Counted from the stretch's first letter, positions 17,235 through 25,558 are shown. The stretch: 64,000 nucleotides of DNA from Suttonella indologenes (GCF_900460215.1 NZ_UHIA01000004.1:286501-350500), one strand, 5' to 3'. Numbers and translations: made by a program. The notes: a model not told the origin generated them from the sequence alone.

Positions 17235-18386
17235 TTAATAACAGATCGTGTTGGCGGTATTCATGCGGATACGCCCGACTTCGGCGATGCCGCTTAAGGG
17301 AATGTCGGACAGGCGGACTTGGCGTTGCAAATCGAAGATGCCGAGTTTGTTGCTGCGCGCCGTGCCGAAAAGCAGGGTTTTGCTGTCGCCGCTGACCCAA
17401 ACGTCATTGACGTTTTCTTCATAGCCGAAGGAGATGACTGTGCCTTTGTCCATGTCTTCAAAAGGATAAATGCCGAGGTTTTGGTCGCCTGCTACAATCA
17501 GGTATTGGTCGAGCCAGCCGGTGCGGAAGCGGTTGGGCGGGAAGGATATTTGATATTCCATCGGTTCGTCGCTTTTGTCCAAATCATAGATTTTCAAATT
17601 GCCGCGTTTGTCACCGAAGATGACGTGGCGCGTGCCGTTATCGACATAAGGCTCTACCATGGCTTCATTTAAATGGCGGGAATCGTGCATTTTGCCGGTG
17701 CGGATGACTTTGCCGCTGTCATTGAAGTAAATGAAGCCTTCATCGGCATAATAGGTGTTAAAGGCAATGACTTTGTCTTCAAAACTGGGCGCGCCCATGC
17801 CGAAGCCTTTGTCGCCTTCCATAGTGATTTCCGACCAGCCTTCCTGCGGTTTGTCGAGGCGGTAGCGGTAAATAATCGGCGTGTTTTCCTGCATTACCCA
17901 CACGGTGCGGCTATAGATGCTGAAGACGATGTTGTAGCGCGTGTAAAGGCTTTGGAAGTCTTTTTCAATCACATTGAGTTCGCCGCTGGCAAAGTCTAAG
18001 ACCGCGATGTTTTTAAACAGCACGACTAAGATTTTGCTGCTGTTGGGGATAAAAATCAGGCGGTAAGCGGTGCTGGGCGTAGGATGGCGTTTGATTTCGC
18101 GTGTTTTTAAATTGAAAGTGTAAACGGCTCTGTCGATGCGGTCGCTGAAAGCCAAATAATGTGAATCGGTGCTAGAGGCGAAGACTTTTGCTTGCACGGG
18201 CAGATTGAGCAAATCAATCTGTTTTTGCTCGGCAAGGTCGACCACGGCAATTGCGGGCACTGCTGTGCCGGCAATAAAGGCGTGGCGGGTCGGGTTGTAT
18301 AAATCGACTTTGGATTGTTCTTGCGCGGGCGTTTGCCAAGCGGCAAGGGCAAGAATCAGCGTGCAGAGACGAAGAAAGGTATTCAT
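17235..18386 (-). CDS. exported beta-propeller protein, YncE/amine-dehydrogenase-like fold
   Basis: 383 residues with a signal peptide (LCTLILALAAWQTPAQ). The rest reads as repeated four-strand blades (for example AVVDLAEQKQIDLL, IAVLDFASGELNVIE, LGIFDLQRQVRL). There are no catalytic motifs I can name and no heme-binding CXXCH. It lies 14 bases after a SCO-family copper chaperone and near nirK, so a role in copper delivery or nitrite respiration is plausible but inferred. Start chosen at ATG 18386, which has AGGAG at proper spacing; the GTG at 18398 overlaps that site. Confidence 0.7.
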   Translation of the reverse strand: MNTFLRLCTLILALAAWQTPAQEQSKVDLYNPTRHAFIAGTAVPAIAVVDLAEQKQIDLLNLPVQAKVFASSTDSHYLAFSDRIDRAVYTFNLKTREIKRHPTPSTAYRLIFIPNSSKILVVLFKNIAVLDFASGELNVIEKDFQSLYTRYNIVFSIYSRTVWVMQENTPIIYRYRLDKPQEGWSEITMEGDKGFGMGAPSFEDKVIAFNTYYADEGFIYFNDSGKVIRTGKMHDSRHLNEAMVEPYVDNGTRHVIFGDKRGNLKIYDLDKSDEPMEYQISFPPNRFRTGWLDQYLIVAGDQNLGIYPFEDMDKGTVISFGYEENVNDVWVSGDSKTLLFGTARSNKLGIFDLQRQVRLSDIPLSGIAEVGRIRMNTANTICY

Positions 18387-18400
18387 ATCACTTATCACTC

Positions 18401-18982
18401 CTATTGCTGTTCACGGGCGGCGATACTGGCTTCGATGCCTGCCAGCAATTGCTTGTGTCCGCTTTGATAATCAAAGATATCTAATAATTCGCCTTCTTTA
18501 TCCAAGAGATAAATCAATGTGGAATGAAAGACGACATAAGGTTTGTCGCTGGGCAGATTGTCGTATTCCGCTTTTTTGCCGTCAATTTGATAGCCGTAAG
18601 TGGCATTGAAATTCTCGACGGCTTGGTCGATTGCCGCCCGCTCGCCGCCTAAGGCGAGGATGCGTTTGTCAAAATAGCCGGTGTATTTTGCAAGCGTTTC
18701 AGGCGTGTCACGATGCGGGTCGATAGTGATGAAAATAGCTTGCAGACGTTCGGGCTGCTGCATATTTGCCAACACTTGTTTGAAATCAAACAAAGTGGTG
18801 GGGCAAACGTCCGGACAATGGGTAAATCCAAAGGCAATTAGTTGATATTGCTCGGGGAAATCTTTTTGTGTGACGGTCTTGCCTGTCTGATCGATCAATG
18901 CGTATTCATAAGTCGGGGCGGCAATCGCGCTTACTGCGGCGAAAGCGGCAAGGCAGAAGAATTTGTTCAGATAATGTTTCAT
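18401..18982 (-). CDS. SCO1/SenC family copper chaperone
   Basis: Thioredoxin-fold protein, 193 residues, with an N-terminal signal (MKHYLNKFFCLAAFAAVSA). The copper-binding pair C56/C60 (THCPDVCP) and the distant H153 (VVFHSTLIYLL) are present, as is TIDPHRDTPE. SCO proteins help assemble copper centres, chiefly CuA of aa3 oxidases and in some bacteria cbb3 or other copper enzymes. Here the neighbours (propeller protein, nirK) suggest service to nitrite reductase or respiration. An FNR-type site lies upstream. Confidence 0.9.
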   Translation of the reverse strand: MKHYLNKFFCLAAFAAVSAIAAPTYEYALIDQTGKTVTQKDFPEQYQLIAFGFTHCPDVCPTTLFDFKQVLANMQQPERLQAIFITIDPHRDTPETLAKYTGYFDKRILALGGERAAIDQAVENFNATYGYQIDGKKAEYDNLPSDKPYVVFHSTLIYLLDKEGELLDIFDYQSGHKQLLAGIEASIAAREQQ

Positions 18983-19042
18983 AGTCGGCTCCTCTTATTA
19001 AAATGAAAGGCATTATAATCGCTTACGCAGCAATCATTTGCC

Positions 19043-19056
19043 TTGATATATGTCAA
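19043..19056 (-). promoter_or_regulatory. FNR-type box upstream of the SCO gene
   Basis: TTGAT-ATAT-GTCAA. On the minus strand GATTATAAT follows 22-25 bases later, about 30 bases ahead of the SCO start region, fitting an FNR-activated promoter. Confidence 0.65.
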
Positions 19057-19153
19057 GAAAGTAAAAAATAAGCAGTATTTACGGTATTTTTTTGATGTAT
19101 GAAATGAGAATAATCCTTGTATAATGTCAGCTTCATTAATAAAAGGATAGAAA

Positions 19154-19585
19154 ATGAAGAAATATCTCTTAGCATTGGGACTGAGCCTTGCGGTTTTGCC
19201 TGCTTATGCTGCCAAACCGGCATTTTTCGGCTATGGCGATCATATCAAGCGCGTAGCGGATTTGCCGGATATCGAAGAACTGAAGGTGCAAGGCAGATAC
19301 GTGGATATCGGTTATTGCTATAAGCAGTTGAGCATTATGTTTATTCCTGTGTGGAACTGGGAAGAACGCTATTGCGGCTATGTTGACGAGAATACCTATA
19401 GCGATGTGGGCAAGGAAGATTTGCTGGAGATTAGCAAGGCATTGAATGCCGATACTTCTTGGGATGACGGCAAATCTAAATTGAGCATGTGGGAGCGCGT
19501 TTGGGGCAAATTGGCATTTGCCGGTGTGTTGCTGCTGTTTATGTTATTTAATCTCTTGAAATCCAATAAATCCGAAGGCGAATAA
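19154..19585 (+). CDS. hypothetical exported protein with C-terminal membrane helix
   Basis: 143 residues. A signal peptide (LLALGLSLAVLPAYA) is followed by ~90 residues with a cysteine pair (DIGYCYKQ, EERYCGYV) that could form a disulfide in the periplasm. A single C-terminal helix follows (LAFAGVLLLFMLFNLL). I do not recognise the family. It has its own AAAAGGATAG ribosome site and is followed by a large hairpin, so it looks monocistronic. Confidence 0.7.
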   Translation: MKKYLLALGLSLAVLPAYAAKPAFFGYGDHIKRVADLPDIEELKVQGRYVDIGYCYKQLSIMFIPVWNWEERYCGYVDENTYSDVGKEDLLEISKALNADTSWDDGKSKLSMWERVWGKLAFAGVLLLFMLFNLLKSNKSEGE

Positions 19586-19607
19586 AAACGTTTTTGAAAT
19601 CTGATGC

Positions 19608-19644
19608 CATACAGCCATTGCGATGAATGCGCAATGGCTGTATG
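19608..19644. terminator. strong 15-bp hairpin after the 19154 gene
   Basis: CATACAGCCATTGCG and CGCAATGGCTGTATG pair perfectly around ATGAATG. There is no clear T run, so termination is likely but not certain. The stretch from here to 19750 holds nothing else I can name. Confidence 0.55.
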
Positions 19645-19750
19645 TATTTGTAGTCGCTTACAATCACAATGATACGGCATTGCCTTGCCGTATGCTCTGT
19701 ACGGCTTGCGCTTTGCCGTCTTGTCTTATTTTGATTTTAACCGACTTATC

Positions 19751-20218
19751 TTAAAGACCTAAGCCGATGCCGATGCCCATATTGCGGTGTCCGCCACCAA
19801 TGCCGACGCTAACGCCGTGATAGCCGCCGAATCCGAATCCGCTGCCCATAAGACCATGAAAACCGTGATGCCGCCAGCGTTCCGGATCGCGGTCGCAGGG
19901 GGCTTGCAAGATAACGGGCGTGGCTTTGTAAATGCCGCGCATATTCAGATAACATTGCACAAAATCATTTACATAAGGGCTCATGCTGGGAGAGATATAG
20001 CGCGTACGGGTCACGGCTTCCACAATTTCAAAATGCCCGTCGGGATAAATGGCGACCAGCGCATCGCGCCCGATTAGCCGCGCTTTGCGCCATTGCGCGA
20101 TGCTGTTATCCGTGCTGGCGTCCAAATAATGTTCCACATGATAATTGCGCTCTTGCCCGATGGTGCTGCTGCAAGCGGTAAGCAGGGCACTAAGGAGTAA
20201 TAGGCTGATTTTCTGCAT
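19751..20218 (-). CDS. hypothetical lipoprotein, Gly/His-rich C-terminus
   Basis: 155 residues, lipobox LLTAC. It has a middle domain with three cysteines in total and a C-terminal Gly/His-rich tail (GFHGLMGSGFGFGGYHG, GIGGGHRNMGIGIGLGL). AGGAGCATC precedes ATG 20218. It begins 8 bases after the neighbouring lipoprotein gene and probably forms an operon with it and hpt. Function unknown. Confidence 0.75.
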   Translation of the reverse strand: MQKISLLLLSALLTACSSTIGQERNYHVEHYLDASTDNSIAQWRKARLIGRDALVAIYPDGHFEIVEAVTRTRYISPSMSPYVNDFVQCYLNMRGIYKATPVILQAPCDRDPERWRHHGFHGLMGSGFGFGGYHGVSVGIGGGHRNMGIGIGLGL

Positions 20219-20225
20219 GATGCTC

Positions 20226-20606
20226 CTAGTATGGGCAGGGAATGCGGCGGCTGTAAATCCGTCCGTGCCGACGGATGTTTTGTGTGCAGTCGCCGAGGTA
20301 AATAGTGCCGCGGCTAATGGTGGTATTGCCGTCGCTGTAAACGCGGCGGCTGTCTCGGGGGTAGTCGTAAACATATACTGGTGGCGGCGCGGGGCTGTGT
20401 ATGAGAACGGCGCCTTGCGAACCTTGTACGGCAAGGCTGCCCGAGACCGGCGGTAAACCCATGTGGCTGTAGCTTCCCGAGTTGGTTTCGCTGATACTGT
20501 TGCCGCTATGGGAGAAATGCACGGTGTTTTGATTGTGATAGCTGCCTTGGGCAAGGCAGCCTGTCAGACATAGCGGGATTAGCCACAGGGCTTTAGAGTT
20601 GCGCAT
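20226..20606 (-). CDS. hypothetical lipoprotein
   Basis: 126 residues. Signal MRNSKALWLIPLCLTGC ends in lipobox LTGC. The rest is Ser/Gly/Tyr-rich with APPPVYVYDYP and ends in two basic Cys-containing segments (GDCTQN, RRIPCPY). No family recognised. Its start overlaps the 3' end of hpt by 14 bases, so it should be translated with it. Confidence 0.7.
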   Translation of the reverse strand: MRNSKALWLIPLCLTGCLAQGSYHNQNTVHFSHSGNSISETNSGSYSHMGLPPVSGSLAVQGSQGAVLIHSPAPPPVYVYDYPRDSRRVYSDGNTTISRGTIYLGDCTQNIRRHGRIYSRRIPCPY

Positions 20607-21159
20607 TTTCTTTCAGGGCGTAAATGCCCGGCAGGTGGCGCAGATAGCCGTGATAATCCATGCCGCAGCCGAAAATGTAGCGGTCGGCAACGTCTGTTCC
20701 GACAAAATCGATTTGGAAATCAGGCACTTTTCGATTGTGGATTTTGTTAATCAATGTGCAGGTGGAAAGGGTTTCGGGCTGCTGCGCTTTGAGTTCGTCA
20801 TAGACGGCTTTCAGGGTAATGCCTTCGTCGAAAATATCGTCGATGAGTAGAACGTGTTCGTCTTTCACATTGACGCTGGGGCGCATTTTCCAAATCAGTT
20901 CTTTGCCGCCGACATTGTCGCGGTAGCGCGTGGCGTGCAGATAATCCATGCGGTGATAAAAGCTCAGGCGCGTGAGCAATTGTCCCGCGGGAATCAGTCC
21001 GCCGTTCATCACGACCATGACAATCGGGTTCAAGCCTGCATAATGCAGATTGAGTTGCGCCGCAAGGCGGTCGTAAGCGGCATTGATTTCGCCGGCGCTA
21101 ATCAGGCATTCGCTGTGGCGAAGGACGTTTTCTAATTCTTTATTGGTTAAATTTTTCAT
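20593..21159 (-). CDS. hpt: hypoxanthine(-guanine) phosphoribosyltransferase
   Basis: Purine salvage enzyme joining hypoxanthine or guanine to PRPP. The PRPP-binding motif is VLLIDDIFDEGITL (about residues 103-116). Other landmarks are VVMNGGLIPAGQLL near the N-terminus and VADRYIFGCGMDYHGYLRHL near the purine site. Length 188 residues, typical of type I PRTases of this kind. ATG 21159 is preferred: AAGGAA lies seven bases ahead. The base exchange between hypoxanthine and guanine cannot be told from sequence. Confidence 0.85.
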   Translation of the reverse strand: MKNLTNKELENVLRHSECLISAGEINAAYDRLAAQLNLHYAGLNPIVMVVMNGGLIPAGQLLTRLSFYHRMDYLHATRYRDNVGGKELIWKMRPSVNVKDEHVLLIDDIFDEGITLKAVYDELKAQQPETLSTCTLINKIHNRKVPDFQIDFVGTDVADRYIFGCGMDYHGYLRHLPGIYALKENAQL

Positions 21160-21176
21160 CAATAATTCCTTACTAT

Positions 21177-21280
21177 TTGAAATATTTCTCTTTTATAAAG
21201 GATAATGTGTGAAGGAGGTCTAATCTCCTCCTGTTCAGGCAACATCTAGAGCGGGGCTTTATTTGTTGTTCTGTGTGTTG
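21177..21280 (+). ncRNA. candidate structured RNA with own promoter, copy 1
   Basis: Promoter-like TTGAAA (21177-21182), 18-base spacer, GATAAT (21201-21206). Downstream are two hairpins: AGGAGG/CCTCCT, and a long one from 21240 to 21280 closing CAAC/GTTG and containing TAGAGCG. The same arrangement occurs at 29693-29801. It reads toward the 3' end of the leftward DsrE-like gene. Confidence 0.5.
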
Positions 21281-21293
21281 AACAAACATAGGC

Positions 21294-21665
21294 TTAATAG
21301 GTCAGGGTGCGGACATTGGGACTCATGATTTCGCCGATGATGTAACCGCTGCTTACGGTTTCGCTCACTTCGGCAATTAAATCTTTTTCATTCCAAACTT
21401 GGGTGACAAATTTGCTTACTTTAAATACCACGCCGTTTTGATAGGCTTCTTTGATTAAATCGTAAATGGTTTCGTCAGGTTTGCGCTGCGAGGAGATTTT
21501 ATTCGCCGCGCCGCGCATGGCGAGTTCGCCGGCGCGACCGGCCAAAATCACTTCTACACGGTAATCCATCGATGCGGCAACAGTGGCATGGTAAATCGGC
21601 TCAACCAATTCCGCGCTCGATTCCAAAGAGCTGTTTAAAATAATGACGACAAGTTTATCAGCCAT
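21294..21665 (-). CDS. DsrE/DsrF-like family protein
   Basis: 123-residue soluble protein of the DsrE-like fold (start KLVVIILNSSL; AGRAGELAMRGAANKI; YIIGEIMSPNVRTL). It has no cysteine at all, so it is not a TusD-type sulfur carrier. Function unknown. Starts 27 bases after nagZ with AGGACCATCTT before ATG, so it is probably in one operon with it. Confidence 0.75.
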   Translation of the reverse strand: MADKLVVIILNSSLESSAELVEPIYHATVAASMDYRVEVILAGRAGELAMRGAANKISSQRKPDETIYDLIKEAYQNGVVFKVSKFVTQVWNEKDLIAEVSETVSSGYIIGEIMSPNVRTLTY

Positions 21666-21691
21666 AAGATGGTCCTAAAAAAGAGGGCGTA

Positions 21692-22702
21692 TTATGCCAT
21701 AGCTAGGGCGCGTGCGTGATGACGGCGGTAAATTTCTTCCGCGGCGGCATAATCTTGTGCCAGTCGCTCGGCAGGCAGCACTCGGGCACGCAGTGCCTGC
21801 AAGCGCGCTTTGCTGCGCTCGGGCTGCGGCAGATGCAGTGCTTGCGCCAGCGCGCTGTTTATATCGGCAAAAGTATTGCAAATCATCGCCGCATCCGCAC
21901 CGGCATCTAATGCCGCCTGCACGCGTTCAGCAGGATTGGTGAAAAATTTTGCGCCTGCCATGTCCAAATCATCACTGATAATCGCGCCTTCAAAGCCCAT
22001 ATCGCGCAAAGATTGCAGGCAGAGGGCGGAAAATCCCGCCGGTTTGTCGTCTTCGGGCAGCATAATATGCGCGCTCATAATCGCCTCGACGCCGTCTTGG
22101 ATATTGGCGTAAAAAGGGAAGCGGTCCGCCTCGCGCAGCGCATACTCGCGCCTATCGCAGGGTAGCATCAGATGGGAATCGCCTTGCACGCGCCCATGAC
22201 CGGGATAATGTTTGCCGACTGCCGCCATGCCCATCTGCCGCAAACCGCGGCGCAAAGCGCAAGACAATAGCGCTACCGCCGCAGGCTCGGCATGAAAGGC
22301 GCGGTTGCCGATGACATCGGACTGCGCATCTTGCAAATCCAGCACCGGCGCGAAGCTGAAATCAATATCTGCGCGGCGCAATTCATACCCCATAATTGCT
22401 CCTGCCGCCTGTGCCCATTCGCAGGCACCCTGCGGCGCATGATCAAAATAGCGTCCGAAAGCGGCGGCTTCAGGGAGATGCGTAAATTCATGACGAAAAC
22501 GCTGCACGCGTCCGCCTTCATGATCCACCGCAATCAACAGCTCCGCACGGATAGCCCGGATAGCGGCGGTTAAGGCGCACAGCTGCGCCAAATCTTCAAA
22601 ATTGCGCGTGAATAAAATTACGCCTGCTGTCTGAGGATGGTGCAACCGAGCCTCATCCGCCGCCTGCAACTGCTTACCCTCAATACCGATCAATAAAGCC
22701 AT
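21692..22702 (-). CDS. nagZ: beta-N-acetylhexosaminidase
   Basis: Cytoplasmic family GH3 enzyme of peptidoglycan recycling that removes GlcNAc from anhydro-muropeptides. Landmarks are GVILFTRNFED, AVDHEGGRVQRF, the catalytic loop KHYPGHGRVQGDSH with its His, and IISDDLDMAG carrying the nucleophile Asp. 336 residues, normal length, no signal peptide. A PRTase and DsrE-like gene follow. Confidence 0.95.
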   Translation of the reverse strand: MALLIGIEGKQLQAADEARLHHPQTAGVILFTRNFEDLAQLCALTAAIRAIRAELLIAVDHEGGRVQRFRHEFTHLPEAAAFGRYFDHAPQGACEWAQAAGAIMGYELRRADIDFSFAPVLDLQDAQSDVIGNRAFHAEPAAVALLSCALRRGLRQMGMAAVGKHYPGHGRVQGDSHLMLPCDRREYALREADRFPFYANIQDGVEAIMSAHIMLPEDDKPAGFSALCLQSLRDMGFEGAIISDDLDMAGAKFFTNPAERVQAALDAGADAAMICNTFADINSALAQALHLPQPERSKARLQALRARVLPAERLAQDYAAAEEIYRRHHARALAMA

Positions 22703-22788
22703 CTCTGTCTCTTAAGAAAAATTTGCGTCAGTGTAGCATGCCGCACAAGCAAAACTGTGCCGTTTACGCTATCATACGCGCCGCATAG

Positions 22789-22897
22789 TATAGTCGGAGA
22801 AGTGAAGCAGTAGTACAAGGCGGCGAGCCGCAGACAGTACAAAAGCGTACGGCAAGGTGAGCCAACACCGTAATACTTTTTCAATTCTTCGACTATA
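22789..22897. repeat. Correia-like MITE, copy 1
   Basis: A ~109 bp element from TATAGTCGGAGAAGTG to CAATTCTTCGACTATA, with imperfect terminal inverted repeats of about 24 bases. The core (ACAAGGCGGCGAGCCGCAGA, then GTACGGCAAGG) closely resembles the core of Neisseria Correia/NEMIS elements, but the ends differ. TA is duplicated at both edges. Other copies lie at 59410, 63707 and split at 56586/60189. It sits upstream of yggX. Confidence 0.85.
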
Positions 22898-22923
22898 GAG
22901 AAATCTTAGATACGGAGAGGCTA

Positions 22924-23187
22924 ATGGCGACCATCTTTTGCCAAAAATTACAACGCGAAGCAGAACAATTACCGCGCAAACCCATTCCGGGCGAGATCGG
23001 CGAACGCGTATTTCAGCACATATCGAAAGAGGCTTGGGAATTATGGCTCAAGCAGCAAACCATGCTGATTAACGAATACCGCCTCTCTTCTTTCGAGCCG
23101 GAAACCAAAGCCTTTTTGCGCGAAAAAATGGAGGCTTTTTTATTCGGCGATGAAAACGTCAGCCCGCAGGAATATCGTCCGCAATAG
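22924..23187 (+). CDS. yggX: Fe(II)-trafficking protein YggX
   Basis: 87-residue protein of the YggX family, which protects iron-sulfur enzymes against oxidants and is linked to iron trafficking. The N-terminal MATIFCQKLQREAEQL with its conserved cysteine and the ISKEAWELWLKQQTMLINEY helix are clear. The Correia-like element lies directly upstream and could influence its expression. Confidence 0.95.
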   Translation: MATIFCQKLQREAEQLPRKPIPGEIGERVFQHISKEAWELWLKQQTMLINEYRLSSFEPETKAFLREKMEAFLFGDENVSPQEYRPQ

Positions 23188-23225
23188 GCTTTAGCCGCAA
23201 AGATGCAAAAATTTTTAAAAAGCGC

Positions 23226-23254
23226 TTGACGGCATCGGCAAAATACGGTTTAAT
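23226..23254 (+). promoter_or_regulatory. promoter of tRNA-Phe
   Basis: TTGACG (23226-23231), 17-base spacer, TTTAAT (23249-23254), followed by a GC-rich discriminator (GCGCGCC) typical of stringently controlled stable RNA promoters. Confidence 0.75.
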
Positions 23255-23270
23255 GCGCGCCTTCTTAAAC

Positions 23271-23346
23271 GGCCAAGTAGCTCAGTCGGTAGAGCAGCGG
23301 ATTGAAAATCCGCGTGTCGGTGGTTCGATTCCGCCCTTGGCCACCA
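23271..23346 (+). tRNA. tRNA-Phe (GAA)
   Basis: 76 bases with an encoded CCA. Acceptor GGCCAAG/CTTGGCC, anticodon loop with GAA (GGATTGAAAATCC), T loop GGTTCGATTCC. Confidence 0.97.
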
Positions 23347-23379
23347 TTAGTTTTAATTGACTTTATACAGAGGTACGGC

Positions 23380-23616
23380 ATGTCACGCATTTGTCAGGTA
23401 ACCGGTAAACGTCCCTTAGTCGGGAACACGGTTTCACACGCAAACAACAAAGCGAAACGCCGTTTTCTTCCGAATATCCAAGAACACCGTTTTTGGGTGG
23501 AGAGCGAAAACCGTTTCGTCAAACTGAAAGTCTCTGCCAACGGTATGCGCATTATTGACAAGCGCGGTATTGATGCAGTATTAACAGAAATCCGCGCCCG
23601 CGGCGAAAAAGTGTAA
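23380..23616 (+). CDS. rpmB: 50S ribosomal protein L28
   Basis: 78 residues starting MSRICQVTGKRP, with the family's NTVSHANNKAKRRFLPN. AGAGGTACGGC precedes ATG 23380. It is followed 11 bases later by rpmG, the usual pairing. Confidence 0.97.
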   Translation: MSRICQVTGKRPLVGNTVSHANNKAKRRFLPNIQEHRFWVESENRFVKLKVSANGMRIIDKRGIDAVLTEIRARGEKV

Positions 23617-23627
23617 GGACGTTAATC

Positions 23628-23798
23628 ATGGCTAAAAAAAATGTTCGTGAGAAAATCCGCCTCGTATCTTCAGAAGGTACAGGTCATTTCTACACTACCA
23701 CTAAAAATAAACGCAATATGCCGGAAAAAATGGAAATCAAAAAATTTGATCCGGTAGCGCGTAAACATTGCATTTATAAAGAAGCGAAAATCAAATAA
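23628..23798 (+). CDS. rpmG: 50S ribosomal protein L33
   Basis: 56 residues (MAKKNVREKIRLVSSEGTGH, YTTTKNKRN, KFDPVARKHCIYKEAKIK). AAGGACGTTAATC precedes ATG. Only one of the four zinc-ribbon cysteines is present, so it is the zinc-independent form. A terminator follows. Confidence 0.95.
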   Translation: MAKKNVREKIRLVSSEGTGHFYTTTKNKRNMPEKMEIKKFDPVARKHCIYKEAKIK

Positions 23799-23815
23799 GG
23801 TTTTACTTCTTGAGG

Positions 23816-23841
23816 AAAGCCCGCTTTTAAGCGGGTTTTTT
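23816..23841 (+). terminator. terminator of rpmBG
   Basis: AAGCCCGC-TTTTAA-GCGGG followed by a run of T. Confidence 0.9.
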
Positions 23842-23930
23842 TATAGTCTCTTAATTTCAAAATGCGGTTATTCCGCGCTTCTTCTGACAAAATGCGCATC
23901 TTTAAGTCTTATTTTGAAGTTAAGGTACTT
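23842..23930. repeat. ~89 bp TATAG-type MITE, copy 1 (second family)
   Basis: TATAGTCTCTTAATTTCAAAATG at the left and ATTTTGAAGTTAAGGTACT at the right. In reverse complement it matches the element that interrupts vapC at 49299-49391, including ATTTTGTCAG and GAAGCGC in the middle. The right end is decayed (GGTACTTTTTTAG instead of GGTACTATA). It lies between rpmG and the ABC transporter gene. Confidence 0.8.
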
Positions 23931-23954
23931 TTTTAGTCGAGTGATTGTCATTCT

Positions 23955-24842
23955 ATGAGCGAAATCCTACTGCAACTACACCGCATTCAGCACCGCCACG
24001 GCAATAAAAGCGTCTTAAAAAACGCGGATTTGCAGATCGCGCGCGGCGAAATCGTGGCATTGATTGGGGAAAACGGCGCAGGCAAAAGTACGCTGTTATC
24101 CATTGCGGCGAATTTGCAGAAACCGCAAGCAGGGCGGCGCCAATATGCGCAGCCGATGCTGCGCATTGTATGGCTGGGCGATAAACCTGCTTTATATCCC
24201 GATTGGACGGTGGAAACCTTTATTCATTGCAGCGCCGATTGCCAAGCGGTGGCAGATGCCAAAGCGGCGGCATTGGCGGCGGTTGCCGCCTGCGGCTTGG
24301 AAAGCGTTTTAACAACGCCCTGCAAACATCTTTCGCACGGCTTTCGTCAGCGTGTTGCCTTAGCCGGCGCTTTAGCGGCGCGCCCCGATTTATTGTGCCT
24401 TGACGAGCCGGGTAATGGTTTGGATATGGGGCAGAAATTGGCGCTGCGCACCATCTTGCGGCAGGTGGCGCAGTCTGCCGGCGTATTGCTAGTGCATCAT
24501 GATTTGGAAGAAGTCGTGGCATTAGCAGATAGGGTTTATGCCTTGCAGCAGGGCTATTGCTTGGCATTGCCTTTGCCGGCGAAAGAGGAATGCTGGCTAT
24601 GGTGCGAATGGGAAACTGCCGAGCAGGCGCAAAGCTGTCTTGATGCTCAGCAGCGCTTGGGCTCTTGCAGCGGTTATCTTTTTACAGATACGCAGGCGCG
24701 GGCGGAAAAAATGCAGCAATTAAGCCGGCAAACGGGTTTGCAGCGCATGAGCTTTCATTATCCGGCGGCGGCTTTGCAGGCGCAAAGAGAGGCATTGCTT
24801 GTGCCGGAGGCGCTTGAGACGGAACAGGGGAGGGCGTCATGA
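23955..24842 (+). CDS. ABC transporter ATP-binding protein
   Basis: 295-residue ATPase. Walker A GENGAGKST (about 37-45), signature LSHGFRQRVALAGAL, Walker B LLCLDEP, H-loop LLVHHD. A C-terminal extension of ~90 residues is not part of the ATPase core. It overlaps the next gene (permease) by ATGA. The pair resembles small ABC-2 exporters of the CcmA/NosF/GldA kind. The substrate cannot be read from sequence. Confidence 0.85.
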   Translation: MSEILLQLHRIQHRHGNKSVLKNADLQIARGEIVALIGENGAGKSTLLSIAANLQKPQAGRRQYAQPMLRIVWLGDKPALYPDWTVETFIHCSADCQAVADAKAAALAAVAACGLESVLTTPCKHLSHGFRQRVALAGALAARPDLLCLDEPGNGLDMGQKLALRTILRQVAQSAGVLLVHHDLEEVVALADRVYALQQGYCLALPLPAKEECWLWCEWETAEQAQSCLDAQQRLGSCSGYLFTDTQARAEKMQQLSRQTGLQRMSFHYPAAALQAQREALLVPEALETEQGRAS

Positions 24843-25558
24843 ATCCTTTATGGCGTAAGGAATGGCATTTGCAATCTAGTCTTGCCGCTTTATGGCTGCG
24901 ATTAGGCTTGTGGCTGGCTTTGGCTTTGTTTTTTCTCTCGGCTTATCAACAATATCAATCTTTGGCTTTGCAATTGGCGCAGTTGGAAAATCGCCGCGGC
25001 GCAACGCAGATGCTGCTGCTGCCGGTGAATCAGCTTTTGCTCAATGCGATGTTGCTGTGGACGGTGTTTTTCGGCGCACGCGCTTTGGCGCAGGAATACG
25101 AATGGCAGACCCTGCCTTTTGCCGGTGCGGCTGTTTTGTGGCGCAAAGCGCTGATTTTATGGTTGAATGTGATGTTGCTAAGCCTGCCTTTTTGGTTGTC
25201 GGTCGGCTTTTTGGGACTGAAGACCGATTGGGATAAGGGTTTGCTTTACGGCATAGCGGCGGCGCAAATTTTCTTGAGTCTCTATGCTTTGGCGCTGGTG
25301 TGGCTTTTAAGTCTGCGCCTGCGTCATAGCGTAACCACCGCTTTGGCGGCGGCGGTGCTGCTTTTATTGCTGTGGCTGTCGCCTTTATTGGTTTACGAGC
25401 CGGCGCCGGCGGCGGATATTGTGCGATGGCTCTCGCCTTTTTCGCATGCGGCTTTGTTTACGCAGGGAGTTTTTCATGTGCAGACGGCAGTTTTTGTCTT
25501 GCTGCATGTCTTGTTTTTTGGCTCTTGCTTTATATTGATGCAACAGGAGAATCGATGA
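24839..25558 (+). CDS. ABC-2 type permease
   Basis: 239 residues with about six hydrophobic segments and no other domain. Start codon overlaps the ATPase stop (ATGA). Its stop overlaps the sohB start the same way, so all three are one operon. Substrate unknown. The EYEWQTL segment after the second helix fits the coupling region of this permease type. Confidence 0.8.
   Translation: MNPLWRKEWHLQSSLAALWLRLGLWLALALFFLSAYQQYQSLALQLAQLENRRGATQMLLLPVNQLLLNAMLLWTVFFGARALAQEYEWQTLPFAGAAVLWRKALILWLNVMLLSLPFWLSVGFLGLKTDWDKGLLYGIAAAQIFLSLYALALVWLLSLRLRHSVTTALAAAVLLLLLWLSPLLVYEPAPAADIVRWLSPFSHAALFTQGVFHVQTAVFVLLHVLFFGSCFILMQQENR

Noticed and set aside
19751..20554. A 267-residue leftward protein
   Set aside because: Its first ~110 residues are out of frame with the lipoprotein at 20226-20606. 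The real start is ATG 20218 with AGGAG and a proper lipobox signal peptide.
23302..23379. N-terminal extension of L28 through tRNA-Phe
   Set aside because: The frame is open through the tRNA by chance; L28 begins at 23380 with its own ribosome site.
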